Source: Armatimonadota bacterium
GTDB taxonomy: Bacteria > Armatimonadota > Armatimonadia > Armatimonadales > Armatimonadaceae
Reading direction: 5' to 3'
Length of the DNA stretch: 45,387 bases
Assembly (NCBI GenBank): GCA_026392155.1
Contig: JAPLCP010000151.1
Span: 1 to 45,387, forward strand
Of this stretch, positions 6,443-14,260 are shown piece by piece (position 1 is the stretch's first letter; the number at the start of each line of letters is the position of its first letter). A program made the translations under genes and the position numbers. The notes beneath the pieces are model-generated. The model was given only the letters and a program-made list of their open reading frames with translations, ran no database searches and had not been told where the DNA came from.

Positions 6443-7651
6443 CTAGCACGAAAATCCTTCGGCCCCTTGTGCGGCAGTGGTGGCCAGAAGCGTGGGAGCC
6501 GCGCCGAACTGCTCTGTGTAGCCCTTGATGAGAGCCGCGTTGAGCGCCTCGGTGATGTCTTCGGTGGGATCGTGGAGGATCACAGCAGAGCCGCCCCAGC
6601 CGCCTCCGGTGAGCTTTGCGCCATAGACACCTGGCTGATTGCAAGCGAGCTCGACGATAAAGTCTACTTCGGTGCAGGAGTTCTCAAAGTAGCGCTTACA
6701 AGACTCATGGGACTGCTTCATCAGCCTGCCGACTTCAAAGAGATCGCCTTGCTCCAGAGCCTCTGCGGCTTTCTCGACCCGTACATTCTCATAGACAATA
6801 TGATGCGCGCGCTGCTTGAGCACGGGGTCCAGGCCGATTCCTTTGCTCTCCAGGAGTGCTGGTGTCACATCGCGGAGCTTGGCATCGCCGCGCCCTACAA
6901 GCTGGCGCGCGGCCTGCATGCACTGCCCATGCCGCTCGGAGTAGCCGCCACCGGCGGCAAGCTCGTGCTTGACATTGGTGTTGGCCAGAAGAATCCCCGC
7001 TTTTTCGGCAGGCAGCGGAACCGCTTTCCAGGTGAAGCTGCGGCAGTCGAGAAAGAGCGCATGACCGGCGAGGCCACACGCAGAAGAAAACTGATCCAAA
7101 AGCCCGACGGGAGCCCCGACAAAGCGTCCATTTTCGGCACGTCGTGCCAGCTTCGCCAGCTCCATGGGGTCGGCGGCTATCGGGTCGGGCCAGAGTGTGG
7201 TAAGAAGCCGCGCGGCTGCAACCAAGAGCGCCGCCGACGACGAGAGCCCGGAGCCATCGGGCACCGACGAGGTCACGAAGGCGGCAAAGTTGCCCACGGG
7301 GCAGCCCGTCTTCTGGAGCTCATCTATAATGCCTTTGAGGTAGTTGGCCCAGCGGTCTTCCCCCGCGCTTTTCTCCATCGCATGGGGATCGAACGTCGCC
7401 TCAGGGAAGCCTGCCGAGGTCGCGATAGGGGTCAGGGGACGCTGGCTGTGGGCTCCGGCGATGGCGGTGACATAGTCCACGGCAGCGGTGAGCACAAAGC
7501 CCTCGTTGTAGTCGGTGTGGTTACCGAGAAGCTCCACACGCCCTGGCGCAACCCCGACAGCGGTCGGGGCCACGCCGTAGTGAGTAAGAAAGGCAGCCTG
7601 CGCCGCCTCAATTACCTGCTCACGGGTGAGCGGCGACGCTTCACGCGTCAT
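6443..7651 (-). CDS. galK: Galactokinase (GHMP kinase)
   Basis: This 402-residue GHMP-family kinase, of usual galactokinase length, phosphorylates galactose at C1 in the Leloir pathway. Visible motifs are the galactokinase signature PGRVELLGNHTDYNEGFVL (about residues 30-48; the usual Glu of GEH is Asn here), the ATP-binding PDGSGLSSSAALLVAA (about 115-130), the catalytic Asp in GLLDQFSSACG and the C-terminal GAKLTGGGWGGSAVIL. The frame stays open upstream, but the ATG at 7651 is preferred because it gives a family-length N-terminus and overlaps the kinase gene upstream by only 11 bp, as expected for coupled translation. The Asn replacement is seen in other galactokinase-like proteins and does not by itself argue against activity. 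Confidence 0.9.
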   Translation of the reverse strand: MTREASPLTREQVIEAAQAAFLTHYGVAPTAVGVAPGRVELLGNHTDYNEGFVLTAAVDYVTAIAGAHSQRPLTPIATSAGFPEATFDPHAMEKSAGEDRWANYLKGIIDELQKTGCPVGNFAAFVTSSVPDGSGLSSSAALLVAAARLLTTLWPDPIAADPMELAKLARRAENGRFVGAPVGLLDQFSSACGLAGHALFLDCRSFTWKAVPLPAEKAGILLANTNVKHELAAGGGYSERHGQCMQAARQLVGRGDAKLRDVTPALLESKGIGLDPVLKQRAHHIVYENVRVEKAAEALEQGDLFEVGRLMKQSHESCKRYFENSCTEVDFIVELACNQPGVYGAKLTGGGWGGSAVILHDPTEDITEALNAALIKGYTEQFGAAPTLLATTAAQGAEGFSC

Positions 7652-8657
7652 AGGGGAAGCCTCCGCGCTCGATCTCCGCAATGGCATCGAGATCCAGCGA
7701 GGGAAGCCGTGGCCCGAGATGGGCGACAATCTTTCCGGCAGCCCACGCCGCAATCCGTCCGGTGATGGGGAGCGGGAGCTCTTTGGAGAGCCCGTAGAGA
7801 ATCCCCGCGGCGTACATGTCACCGGCTCCCGTTGTGTCCACGGCCTGCACCGTGTAGATCGGAATCTCATGGACATCATCGCCCTGCACCAGAACTGAGC
7901 CCTCTTTATCAAGCGTCACAACCGCAAGCCCGCTGCACATCGCCGCCAGCTTTTTCGCCGCGACTTTTGCATCGTCCTCGCCGGTCATCATCCGGGCTTC
8001 ATCGCGGTTGGCAAAGACGACGTCCACGTACTCGGTGAGAAGGCGGGTGAAGTCGTCTTTGTGGCGGCTCACACAGAACGGATCCGAGAGCGAGAGGGCT
8101 ACTTTGACATCGGTCACCTGCCTGGCCTCACGCATGGCGTACTCGACGGCCTCTTTCTGCGTGTCTGTGTCCCAGAGATAACCCGTCACATAGAGATACT
8201 TGCTCTGCACTAAATCACCGACATTGATGTCTTCGGGGTGCAGCTCTTGAGAGACCCCAAGACAGGTTCCCATGGTGCGCTGGGCATCGGGGGTAATGAG
8301 CACCAAACAGAGGCCTGTGTCCCCCGTCGCTGCCACCCCGACATTGGGCTTAACCCCGGACTCTTCCAGGCTCGCCTTATACATCTGCCCGTGCTCGTCG
8401 CGTCCCACACGGCTCGTGAAGCTCGTCGTGCCGCCCATCTGCGCGATCCCAATCATCGTGTTCGCCCCGGAGCCGCCCGCCTGAGTATTGACAATATGAG
8501 AGTAAACAGCAGGGACAAGGGCTTTTTGCTCCTCCGCAGAGACCAGCCGCATCGTGCCCTTTTCAACGCCCAGCTCTGTGAGCGTGGTGTCGGTGACTTC
8601 GGCCTGAAGATCAAAGAGGGCGTTACACATCCCGAAAACATCAAATTTTTTTTGCAT
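7641..8657 (-). CDS. PfkB family sugar/nucleoside kinase, adenosine-kinase-like
   Basis: This 338-residue ribokinase-fold kinase carries the PfkB N-terminal signature NTQAGGSGANTMIGIAQMGG (about residues 57-76) and the C-terminal anion-hole/catalytic motif VDTTGAGDMYAAGILYGL (about 277-294) with the catalytic Asp in GAGD. The opening KKFDVFGMCNALFDLQAEV and the internal LCLVLITPDAQRTMGTCLG are typical of bacterial COG0524 proteins annotated as adenosine kinase; fructokinase or another nucleoside kinase is possible. It is the first gene of a two-gene unit with galK. TACAAT lies 8 nt upstream of the ATG and no Shine-Dalgarno is present. Confidence 0.85.
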   Translation of the reverse strand: MQKKFDVFGMCNALFDLQAEVTDTTLTELGVEKGTMRLVSAEEQKALVPAVYSHIVNTQAGGSGANTMIGIAQMGGTTSFTSRVGRDEHGQMYKASLEESGVKPNVGVAATGDTGLCLVLITPDAQRTMGTCLGVSQELHPEDINVGDLVQSKYLYVTGYLWDTDTQKEAVEYAMREARQVTDVKVALSLSDPFCVSRHKDDFTRLLTEYVDVVFANRDEARMMTGEDDAKVAAKKLAAMCSGLAVVTLDKEGSVLVQGDDVHEIPIYTVQAVDTTGAGDMYAAGILYGLSKELPLPITGRIAAWAAGKIVAHLGPRLPSLDLDAIAEIERGGFPYDA

Positions 8658-8665
8658 TTCGCGCT

Positions 8666-8671
8666 ATTGTA
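8666..8671 (-). promoter_or_regulatory. -10-like TACAAT close to the PfkB kinase start
   Basis: TACAAT on the minus strand ends 8 nt before the ATG at 8657. There is no Shine-Dalgarno sequence between them. No good -35 is present, so the call rests on its recurrence at other genes here. Confidence 0.4.
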
Positions 8672-9063
8672 GCATAGCCGGGTTGGGAAGTAGAGAGCGC
8701 CGCAATCGCTTTTCCAGCTCGTCTAGGGAGAGAAGCCGTGCATCTAAGTAGAGCATCGGTAAACTGCTTCTCCGAAAATCGCGCTCCCCGAGGCGCTGGC
8801 AAAGCTCGCCCTGCACGACATTAAAGTTAGCCTGCTGGGTCGAGCAGGCCATGCTCTAGGGGGTAGGCGAAGGTGTCGCTCGGGGGCGATAATAAGAAGA
8901 GTGCCGTTTCGCTCTGCGTTCCAGCGAGGGGCATTTTGCGGGGGAGAAAGCGGCCCACCAACAGAAGCCAGCAAGAGAGTGCGCCGGGTGAGAACCATAG
9001 GGTATTGTAGCAGAGTAGGCTCTTTAGGGCTTTAATCGTTTTTTCATGCGTGCATAAGATGAT
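8672..9063. other. Intergenic stretch with a decayed-looking minus-strand frame
   Basis: About 390 bp without a firm gene. On the minus strand a frame at 8744-8998 starts MVLTRRTLLLASVGGP, like a Tat or Sec signal peptide, and reads GTLLIIAPERH before turning into low-likelihood sequence. Plausible protein sequence then appears in other frames (DTFAYPLEHGLLDPAG; SLPMLYLDARLLSLDELEKRLRRSL to a stop near 8664). The pattern fits a small exported protein broken by one or more frameshifts. I do not recognise the family. Confidence 0.35.
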
Positions 9064-9077
9064 GTATTCAGGAATAC
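9064..9077. promoter_or_regulatory. Palindrome GTATTC-AG-GAATAC upstream of the efflux adaptor gene
   Basis: A perfect 6+6 palindrome with a 2-bp centre lies 21 bp before the GTG start of the MacA-like gene, the position expected for an operator or promoter-overlapping site. No regulator gene is adjacent, so the binding protein is unknown. Confidence 0.3.
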
Positions 9078-9098
9078 TGTGTTTTATAAGTGAGGTGA

Positions 9099-10943
9099 GT
9101 GAGATTGTTACGGAGGCTGATTTCTATAGTTGTTGCGCTAGGCGTGCTTGGCGGCGGGGGCTACTTTCTCAGTAAGCGGCTCGCAGGTGCCGATGGGGCG
9201 GCACTGAAGACTCAGTACAAGCTGGGCAAAGTGGAGACGGGGAGCGTCAAGAAGACGGTCTCTGCCAGCGGGACTCTTCAGGCCTGGAAAGTGGTGGATA
9301 TCAAGGCACGCGCGGGTGGCGAGCTGACGTATTTAGGGGTGGACATTGGTAGCAAGGTGACCCCAGGGCAGCTTCTTGCCCGTATTGACCCGCTGGATGT
9401 TCAGATGCAGCTCAACCAGGCCAAGGCGGATGAGCGCTCGGCGCTTGCCCGGCGCGACCAGAGCCAGAAGACCTGGCAAATGCAGGTCTCGCAGAGCCGA
9501 ATCTCGGTGCGCGATGCGGAAGTCGGGGTTCGCTCTGCGGAGGCGACTCTCAACTCGTCGAAGGCGAACCTATCGGCAGCGAGGGCACGGCTCCTCACCT
9601 CAAAGCAGCAGGCAGAGACCCAGCCTGCGCTCACCAACTCCGCGATCGCCAATGCCAAGGCCAGCTACGATCAGGCTAAAGTCCAGCGCGAGCAGCTCGA
9701 CTCCACCACCAAACAGCAGCGTGCCGCCGCCGATGCTGCCTACCGGCAAGCGGTCGCCAACCGGGACAATGGGCGTCTTCAGTTGGATCGGCAAAAAGCG
9801 CTGGTGGAGAAAGGCTTTGTCTCCCAGCAGGCTGTAGACAGTGCCCATGCCAGCTTAGATGTCGCCGAGGCGACTCTGACTTCTGCCAAGATCAAGCTAG
9901 ACACCGTAGACAGTGAGCTGCGTGGCTCGCTGGAGTCCGCCGATGCTCGTGTGGCCCAGACAAAAGCCGCGCTGGAGCAGGCCCAAGCGGGGATTGCGGA
10001 TATCTCCAACCGAAAAAACTCCGTGCTAGAGGCGGAAGCGGCAGTCAAACAGAGCGAGGCTGCGGTGAAGCAGAGCGAGGCTGCCCTGATGCGTAGCAAA
10101 GTGGCGCTGGATCAGGCTCGCAATAATATCGGCACCAACGATGTGCGACGCTTCGACATTGATAGTAATAACTCCTCAATTGTGCGTGCTGCCGCGAGTC
10201 GCACCAATGCCGAGACAACGCTCCAGCGCACCGAGATCCGCTCCCCGATGGGTGGCGTGGTGCTCTCCAAGACCGTAGAGCAGGGAACCATTATCGCCTC
10301 GGCGATGGGAATCAACTCCGCAGGGGCGAGCATGATGACCATCGGCGATACCAGCCGGATGTACGTGGATGTCGTGGTGGATGAGACCGATGTTGCCAAT
10401 GTCGAGATGGGCCAGAAAGTGGATGTCTCGATTGAGGCCTATCCGGGTGTCCCCTTTGAGGGAAAAGTGATTCGGGTAGATCCACAGGCTGTGGTCAATC
10501 AGAATGTCACGAGTGTCCATGTACGCGTCGAAGTGGACAATGCAACCCCGACTTTTCAGCTCCTCAAGCCTGGTATGAACACCACTTGTGAGTTTGTGGT
10601 ACGTGAGGCCAGCAATGTCTTAGTGGTCTCCAACGATGCCCTCAAAGACGAAAGTGATGGCACTAAGTACATCGAGAAGGCCAGCGGGGGCAAGCCTGCT
10701 CCGCCGGATGCCACGACGGGCACGCCTGCTGAGGCAGACACCAAGATTGATGTCAAGATTGAGAAAGTAAAAATCGAGCTAGGCATGGAGGGCAACGATA
10801 CGACGGAGATCAAATCAGGCGTTGCTGAGGGCGATGTGATTGTCTTACAGACCATTGAGCCTGAGCCTCCTAAGACCGGCGGCACCTCACCTTTCGGTGG
10901 CAACAATCGTGGTATGGGTGGCGGTGGTGGAGGCCGACGGTAA
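9099..10943 (+). CDS. MacA/HlyD-type periplasmic adaptor of an ABC efflux system, long form
   Basis: This 614-residue membrane-fusion protein has an N-terminal anchor (LLRRLISIVVALGVLGGGGYF). A first biotinyl-lipoyl half follows (GTLQAWKVVDIKARAGGELTYLGVDIGSKVTPGQLLARID, about residues 56-96). Next is a very long Ala/Gln/Lys-rich alpha-hairpin (about 97-370). Then come the second lipoyl half (RTEIRSPMGGVVLSKTVEQGTII) and beta-barrel/membrane-proximal domains (VDVVVDETDVANVEMGQKVDVSIEAYPG). The tail ends in a GGNNRGMGGGGGGRR glycine run. MacA is about 370 residues, so the hairpin is greatly extended. The GTG start has GAGGTG 3-6 nt upstream. It bridges the inner-membrane permease encoded next (1-bp overlap) to an outer-membrane channel not encoded here. 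Confidence 0.88.
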   Translation: MRLLRRLISIVVALGVLGGGGYFLSKRLAGADGAALKTQYKLGKVETGSVKKTVSASGTLQAWKVVDIKARAGGELTYLGVDIGSKVTPGQLLARIDPLDVQMQLNQAKADERSALARRDQSQKTWQMQVSQSRISVRDAEVGVRSAEATLNSSKANLSAARARLLTSKQQAETQPALTNSAIANAKASYDQAKVQREQLDSTTKQQRAAADAAYRQAVANRDNGRLQLDRQKALVEKGFVSQQAVDSAHASLDVAEATLTSAKIKLDTVDSELRGSLESADARVAQTKAALEQAQAGIADISNRKNSVLEAEAAVKQSEAAVKQSEAALMRSKVALDQARNNIGTNDVRRFDIDSNNSSIVRAAASRTNAETTLQRTEIRSPMGGVVLSKTVEQGTIIASAMGINSAGASMMTIGDTSRMYVDVVVDETDVANVEMGQKVDVSIEAYPGVPFEGKVIRVDPQAVVNQNVTSVHVRVEVDNATPTFQLLKPGMNTTCEFVVREASNVLVVSNDALKDESDGTKYIEKASGGKPAPPDATTGTPAEADTKIDVKIEKVKIELGMEGNDTTEIKSGVAEGDVIVLQTIEPEPPKTGGTSPFGGNNRGMGGGGGGRR

Positions 10944-12226
10944 TGGCAACTGCTATCTCTCCTACTCCTGCTCCTGAATCGCAGGAAGGCTCGGCAAGCC
11001 TGGGCCGTGCGAGTGCGTTTCTGGTTAGTCTTCAGATGGCTTGGACAGGACTGGGGGCCAATAAGCTCCGCTCTTTTCTGACCATGCTTGGCGTGATTAT
11101 TGGGGTTGGGGCGGTGATTGTCGCGATCTCGATTGGAGAGGGAAGCAAGGCCGCGGTTCAGGAGAGTATCCAGAAGCTGGGCAGTAACGTGCTGACGGTT
11201 CTTCCCGGCCAGCAGCGCCGTGGTGGTGTGAGCATGGGCTTTGGCTCCCAGAGCACGATGAAGCTCTCCGATGTGGAGCTGCTCAAGCGCTCTTGCCCGT
11301 CGGTGGGTGAAGCGTATCCGTCGGTGAATAAATCGGCGCAGATCAAGGCGACCAATAAAAATACCAGCACCACGGTCAATGGAAATGGTCCGCCTTACCC
11401 GATTGTCAGCAACCATCCCATACAATACGGTCGCTACTTCAACGCCGATGAAGTGCGCTCCCAGAAGCGCGTCGCGGTGCTGGGTTCGACGACTGCCAAA
11501 GACCTCTTTGGGGGTACCTCAGCCGCGCTCAATAAGATCATTCGCATCAACAGCCAGAGCTTCCAGGTGATCGGGGTGCTCAAGGAAAAAGGCGGGATGG
11601 GCTTCCGCAATCCGGACGATGCGGTCTATGTCCCGGTGACGACCGCCATGCGCCGCCTCTTTGGTCTGGACAATGTCAATAGCATCACAGCACAAGCCAA
11701 GTCGTTTGGCCTCATGAGCCGTGCCCAGACTGAGATTGAGAAAGTGATGCAGAAGCGCCTGGGGACAAGCTCTACGGGCAATAACTTCATTATCTTCAAC
11801 CAGGCCGATATCGCCGCAACCCAGAATGAGCAACAGGACACGTTTGGGAATCTGATCAAGTATCTGGCGATTGTCTCGCTGGTGGTCGGGGGTATCGGGA
11901 TCATGAACATCATGCTCGTCTCGGTGACCGAGCGCACCCGCGAGATCGGCATTCGAAAAGCCATTGGAGCGCGGCGTAGCGATATTCTGACGCAGTTCTT
12001 GCTGGAGGCGCTCTTTCTCTCTCTTGTCGGTGGGATGATTGGGGTGGCCTCGGGGATGCTGGGGAGCGATGCAGTGGCGCAAGCAAATGGCTGGCGCGTC
12101 CAGGTCTCGTCGTCCACCATTCTTCTGGCCTTTGGTTTCTCCGCCGTCGTGGGCGTGTTCTTTGGTTTCTACCCGGCGCTCAAGGCGTCGAATCTCTCGC
12201 CGATTGAGGCACTTCGATATGAATAA
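10943..12226 (+). CDS. MacB/FtsX-type ABC permease without an ATPase domain
   Basis: This 427-residue permease consists of a MacB periplasmic core domain and FtsX transmembrane domain. TM1 lies at about residues 45-70 (LRSFLTMLGVIIGVGAVIVAISIGEG), a large periplasmic part spans about 75-285, and the FtsX module follows (IVSLVVGGIGIMNIMLVSVTERTREIGIRKAIGARRSDILTQFLLEALFLSLVGG). It ends with the characteristic FGFYPALKASNLSPIEALRYE. Unlike E. coli MacB there is no fused nucleotide-binding domain, and no separate ATPase gene is adjacent; the partner must be encoded elsewhere. It overlaps the adaptor stop by 1 bp. Mechanotransmission-type transport of a periplasmic substrate is the known role of the family. 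Confidence 0.88.
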   Translation: MATAISPTPAPESQEGSASLGRASAFLVSLQMAWTGLGANKLRSFLTMLGVIIGVGAVIVAISIGEGSKAAVQESIQKLGSNVLTVLPGQQRRGGVSMGFGSQSTMKLSDVELLKRSCPSVGEAYPSVNKSAQIKATNKNTSTTVNGNGPPYPIVSNHPIQYGRYFNADEVRSQKRVAVLGSTTAKDLFGGTSAALNKIIRINSQSFQVIGVLKEKGGMGFRNPDDAVYVPVTTAMRRLFGLDNVNSITAQAKSFGLMSRAQTEIEKVMQKRLGTSSTGNNFIIFNQADIAATQNEQQDTFGNLIKYLAIVSLVVGGIGIMNIMLVSVTERTREIGIRKAIGARRSDILTQFLLEALFLSLVGGMIGVASGMLGSDAVAQANGWRVQVSSSTILLAFGFSAVVGVFFGFYPALKASNLSPIEALRYE

Positions 12227-12248
12227 ATATCAAGAAAGGTTGTTTTCT

Positions 12249-12878
12249 ATGAAAAAAATCGTTTTAGTAGCTCTGTTGCTTAGTATCTCCGGGGCATCGT
12301 TTGCTCAGCCACCTGGCGGTGGCGGTGGCCCCTCTCCCGAGATGATGGCCATGTTTAAGAAGTTTGGGGAGTGGCGCGAGAAAAATAAGAATCTTGCCAA
12401 CATGGGGCAGACTATTGGGATGTTTGCCGAGTTTGAGAAAGACCCAAAGACGGCTCTCACTAAGGATCAGGCCAAGAAGATCATGGCAGCTATTGGCCCC
12501 TGGAAGACTAAGCCCGTCATGACCGATGCCAACGCCAAGGAGCTGATTAAGACCATCGGGGCAACCATGACGGTCGCGCAGGCAACTAAGTCGGCCCAGC
12601 TTGCCAAAGAAGCAGCAGCCAAGCGCGGTCAGTGGGGCGGTGGTGGCGGCGGCGGTCGTCCCGGTGGCGGTGGTGGCGCTCCGGGCGGTGGTGGTCGTCC
12701 GGGCGGAGGCGGTGGAATGGGAGCGATGGATCCCGTGGCCATGAAGAAGCGCTTCGACACGATGATGAAGGGCTACAACCCGCTTAACTTCGCCACAGTG
12801 CCAGAGAGCCCGATGAAAGAGCGCTCTATCAAGCCCGTCAAAGATGGCATGGCGGCGCTAGAGAAAAAGGCGAAGTAA
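12249..12878 (+). CDS. Secreted Gly-rich protein of an efflux operon
   Basis: This 209-residue protein has a clear Sec signal peptide (MKKIVLVALLLSISGASFA with cleavage before QPPGGGGG). The mature part begins with a glycine tract, then a helical, Met/Lys-rich region (MMAMFKKFGEWREKNKNLANMGQTIGMF, and ALTKDQAKKIMAAIGPW, loosely recalling Spy/CpxP-like LT-xQ-xxI motifs). A roughly 40-residue GGGGGGGRPGGGGG tract follows, then a basic helical end. The ATG at 12249 is chosen over the in-frame ATG at 12216-12218 because it has AAGAAAGG 9 nt upstream and yields the signal peptide. It sits 22 bp after the MacB-like permease and ends before a terminator, so it is the third gene of the efflux operon. 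No function is recognised. Confidence 0.8.
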   Translation: MKKIVLVALLLSISGASFAQPPGGGGGPSPEMMAMFKKFGEWREKNKNLANMGQTIGMFAEFEKDPKTALTKDQAKKIMAAIGPWKTKPVMTDANAKELIKTIGATMTVAQATKSAQLAKEAAAKRGQWGGGGGGGRPGGGGGAPGGGGRPGGGGGMGAMDPVAMKKRFDTMMKGYNPLNFATVPESPMKERSIKPVKDGMAALEKKAK

Positions 12879-12910
12879 GCCAGAGAGCCTGTTCTCTGGG
12901 ACTGAGTCTA

Positions 12911-12947
12911 GCCCTCCGTGTTTTAGGCGCGGGGGGCTTTTATTTTT
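12911..12947 (+). terminator. Rho-independent terminator of the efflux operon
   Basis: GCCCTCCG pairs with CGGGGGGC (one G-U pair) around a loop containing TTTTAG, followed by TTTTATTTTT. It ends the adaptor-permease-Gly-rich operon. Confidence 0.8.
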
Positions 12948-12955
12948 CGATAAAG

Positions 12956-12984
12956 TTGACAATTCCGATTTATGAACTTAGAAT
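12956..12984 (+). promoter_or_regulatory. Sigma-70-type promoter of the ABC importer operon
   Basis: TTGACA (12956-12961), a 17-nt spacer and TAGAAT (12979-12984; one mismatch to TATAAT). The box ends 14 nt before the ATG at 12999, so the expected leader is only about 8 nt and holds no Shine-Dalgarno sequence. Confidence 0.75.
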
Positions 12985-12998
12985 GCATATGATTAAAC

Positions 12999-14024
12999 AT
13001 GACTATTTCTAATAGGATACTCAACATAAAGACGTGGCACTCTCTGATCCGCCTACTTCTTGCTGCTTTCCCTCTTCTGGCAGGCTGTCCGTCGTCCAAA
13101 GAGCCGTCGGGAAAAGCGACGGGCAAGCCGACGGTTCGTGTTGCCTATTTTCCCAATGTCACCCACTCCGCTGCGCTTTATGCTTCTGCGAAGGGCCTTT
13201 TTGGCAAGGCACTGGGCGACTCGGGGAGTGTTGAGGAGCGTGTCTTTAAAGCGGGACCTGAGGAGATTGAGGCGCTCTTTGCGGGAGAAGTAGACCTTGG
13301 CTATATTGGGCCGGGGCCAGCGGTCAATGGCTTCCTAAAGTCCAAAGGCGAGGCACTCCAGATTATCGCGGGGGCATCGTCGGGGGGCGCGGCGCTGGTT
13401 GTTCGTCAAGATACTGCCATCATGGGGCTGAGAGACTTAGACGGCAAGCGTGTCGCGGTGCCACAGACCGGAGGCACGCAAGATATCTCGCTGCGCCACG
13501 CCCTCAAGACCGTGGGGCTGGATGCCAAAGACAAGGGAGGCACGGTGGATGTGGTGCAGTTTGCCCCCGCCGATGTGCTCAATCTCTTCCCTCGTGGCGA
13601 GCTGGATGCCGCGTGGCTGCCCGAGCCCTGGGTGGCGCGGCTGGAGAGTGAGCAAGGCGCGAAGCTTGTCCTGGATGAGAAGACCCTCTGGCCAGAAGGG
13701 CGCTTTTCCACTGCCGTGGTGATTGTCCGCTCCGAGTTTCTCAAGGCCCACCCGGAGCTCGTCACCAAGCTTCTGTTAGCGCACCAAGAGGCAGTCAAGG
13801 CCATCCAGGCCGAGCCTGACACGGTACGCGCCGCTATTGGCGAGAAGATAAAAGCGCTCACGGGAAAAGCCATCCCAGATGCGCTGCTCAAGACCGCACT
13901 TACCCGTACCGAGATCACTACTGATCCCCTCAAAGAGAGCATCCTGACTTTTGCAGACTGGTCGAAAGACCTCGGCTATCTCCGGGAAGGCCGCGAGGCA
14001 CTCAAGGAACTCTTCAAGGACTAG
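12999..14024 (+). CDS. ABC importer substrate-binding lipoprotein (sulfonate/nitrate/taurine type)
   Basis: This 341-residue solute-binding protein of the NMT1/SsuA-like group has a lipoprotein signal peptide ending in LLAGC (Cys about residue 29). The mature domain starts VRVAYFPNVTHSAALYASAKGLF, the standard opening of this family. Motifs IQIIAGASSGGAALVVR (as LQIIAGASSGGAALVVR), DLDGKRVAVPQTGGTQDISLRHAL and GELDAAWLPEPWVARL follow in the usual order. The likely ligands are organosulfur compounds; nitrate, taurine or thiamine precursors are alternatives. The YezD gene 2 bp downstream favours sulfur. The ATG at 12999 is used because it fits the lipoprotein signal; no ribosome-binding site precedes it. 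Confidence 0.88.
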   Translation: MTISNRILNIKTWHSLIRLLLAAFPLLAGCPSSKEPSGKATGKPTVRVAYFPNVTHSAALYASAKGLFGKALGDSGSVEERVFKAGPEEIEALFAGEVDLGYIGPGPAVNGFLKSKGEALQIIAGASSGGAALVVRQDTAIMGLRDLDGKRVAVPQTGGTQDISLRHALKTVGLDAKDKGGTVDVVQFAPADVLNLFPRGELDAAWLPEPWVARLESEQGAKLVLDEKTLWPEGRFSTAVVIVRSEFLKAHPELVTKLLLAHQEAVKAIQAEPDTVRAAIGEKIKALTGKAIPDALLKTALTRTEITTDPLKESILTFADWSKDLGYLREGREALKELFKD

Positions 14025-14026
14025 CG

Positions 14027-14182
14027 ATGATGGAAAAGCCTACCACGCCGGAGCCACCGCCCCTTCCCCTGAGCGAGATCGAGGCTGCGATTCGTAGTAT
14101 TCGCTTTGGTGTTGTCCAGATCATCATCCAAGATGGTGTTGTCGTGCAGATCGACAAAACCGAAAAACAGCGCTTGCGCTAG
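14027..14182 (+). CDS. YezD family small protein (DUF2292)
   Basis: This 51-residue protein has a proline-rich start and the conserved DUF2292 core LSEIEAAIRSIRFGVVQIII then QDGVVVQIDKTEKQRLR. The family is small (about 50-60 residues) and is found beside sulfur-assimilation and sulfonate-transport genes; its biochemical role is not established. The ATG at 14027 lies 2 bp after the lipoprotein stop, so the two are probably translated together. It supports a sulfur-related substrate for this importer. Confidence 0.8.
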   Translation: MMEKPTTPEPPPLPLSEIEAAIRSIRFGVVQIIIQDGVVVQIDKTEKQRLR

Positions 14183-14232
14183 CAAAATCTCTCTGCGTGC
14201 TGACCCGACTACGGGAGGCCAAAAGCCAACTA

Positions 14233-14260
14233 AGGAACTTAAAAAAAGGAACTTAAAAAA
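14233..14260 (+). repeat. 14-bp direct duplication carrying two Shine-Dalgarno sequences
   Basis: AGGAACTTAAAAAA occurs twice in tandem directly before the pseudopilin ATG at 14260. Each copy contains AAGGA; the second is 9 nt from the start codon, the first 23 nt. It looks like a recent duplication of the ribosome-binding region. Confidence 0.7.

Noticed and set aside
6419-7765. A 448-codon plus-strand frame opposite galK.
   Set aside because: It is the mirror of the galactokinase gene, is rich in Arg and Gly, and has no family motif; the GHMP motifs are on the minus strand.
12989-13012. A seven-codon upstream ORF (ATG ATT AAA ... TAA) overlapping the lipoprotein start, as a possible regulatory leader peptide.
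   Set aside because: It has no ribosome-binding site, would start before or at the predicted transcription start, and has no meaningful residue bias.
14183-14232. Possible riboswitch before the pseudopilin gene (CCCG/CGGG hairpin, GGC-CAAAA-GCC hairpin, then AACTAAGG, recalling the GCAAAGCC...CTAAGG core of the c-di-GMP-I class).
   Set aside because: Only about 50 nt are available, and the 5' half and closing stems of the c-di-GMP-I aptamer are absent. The similarity is limited to a few bases.
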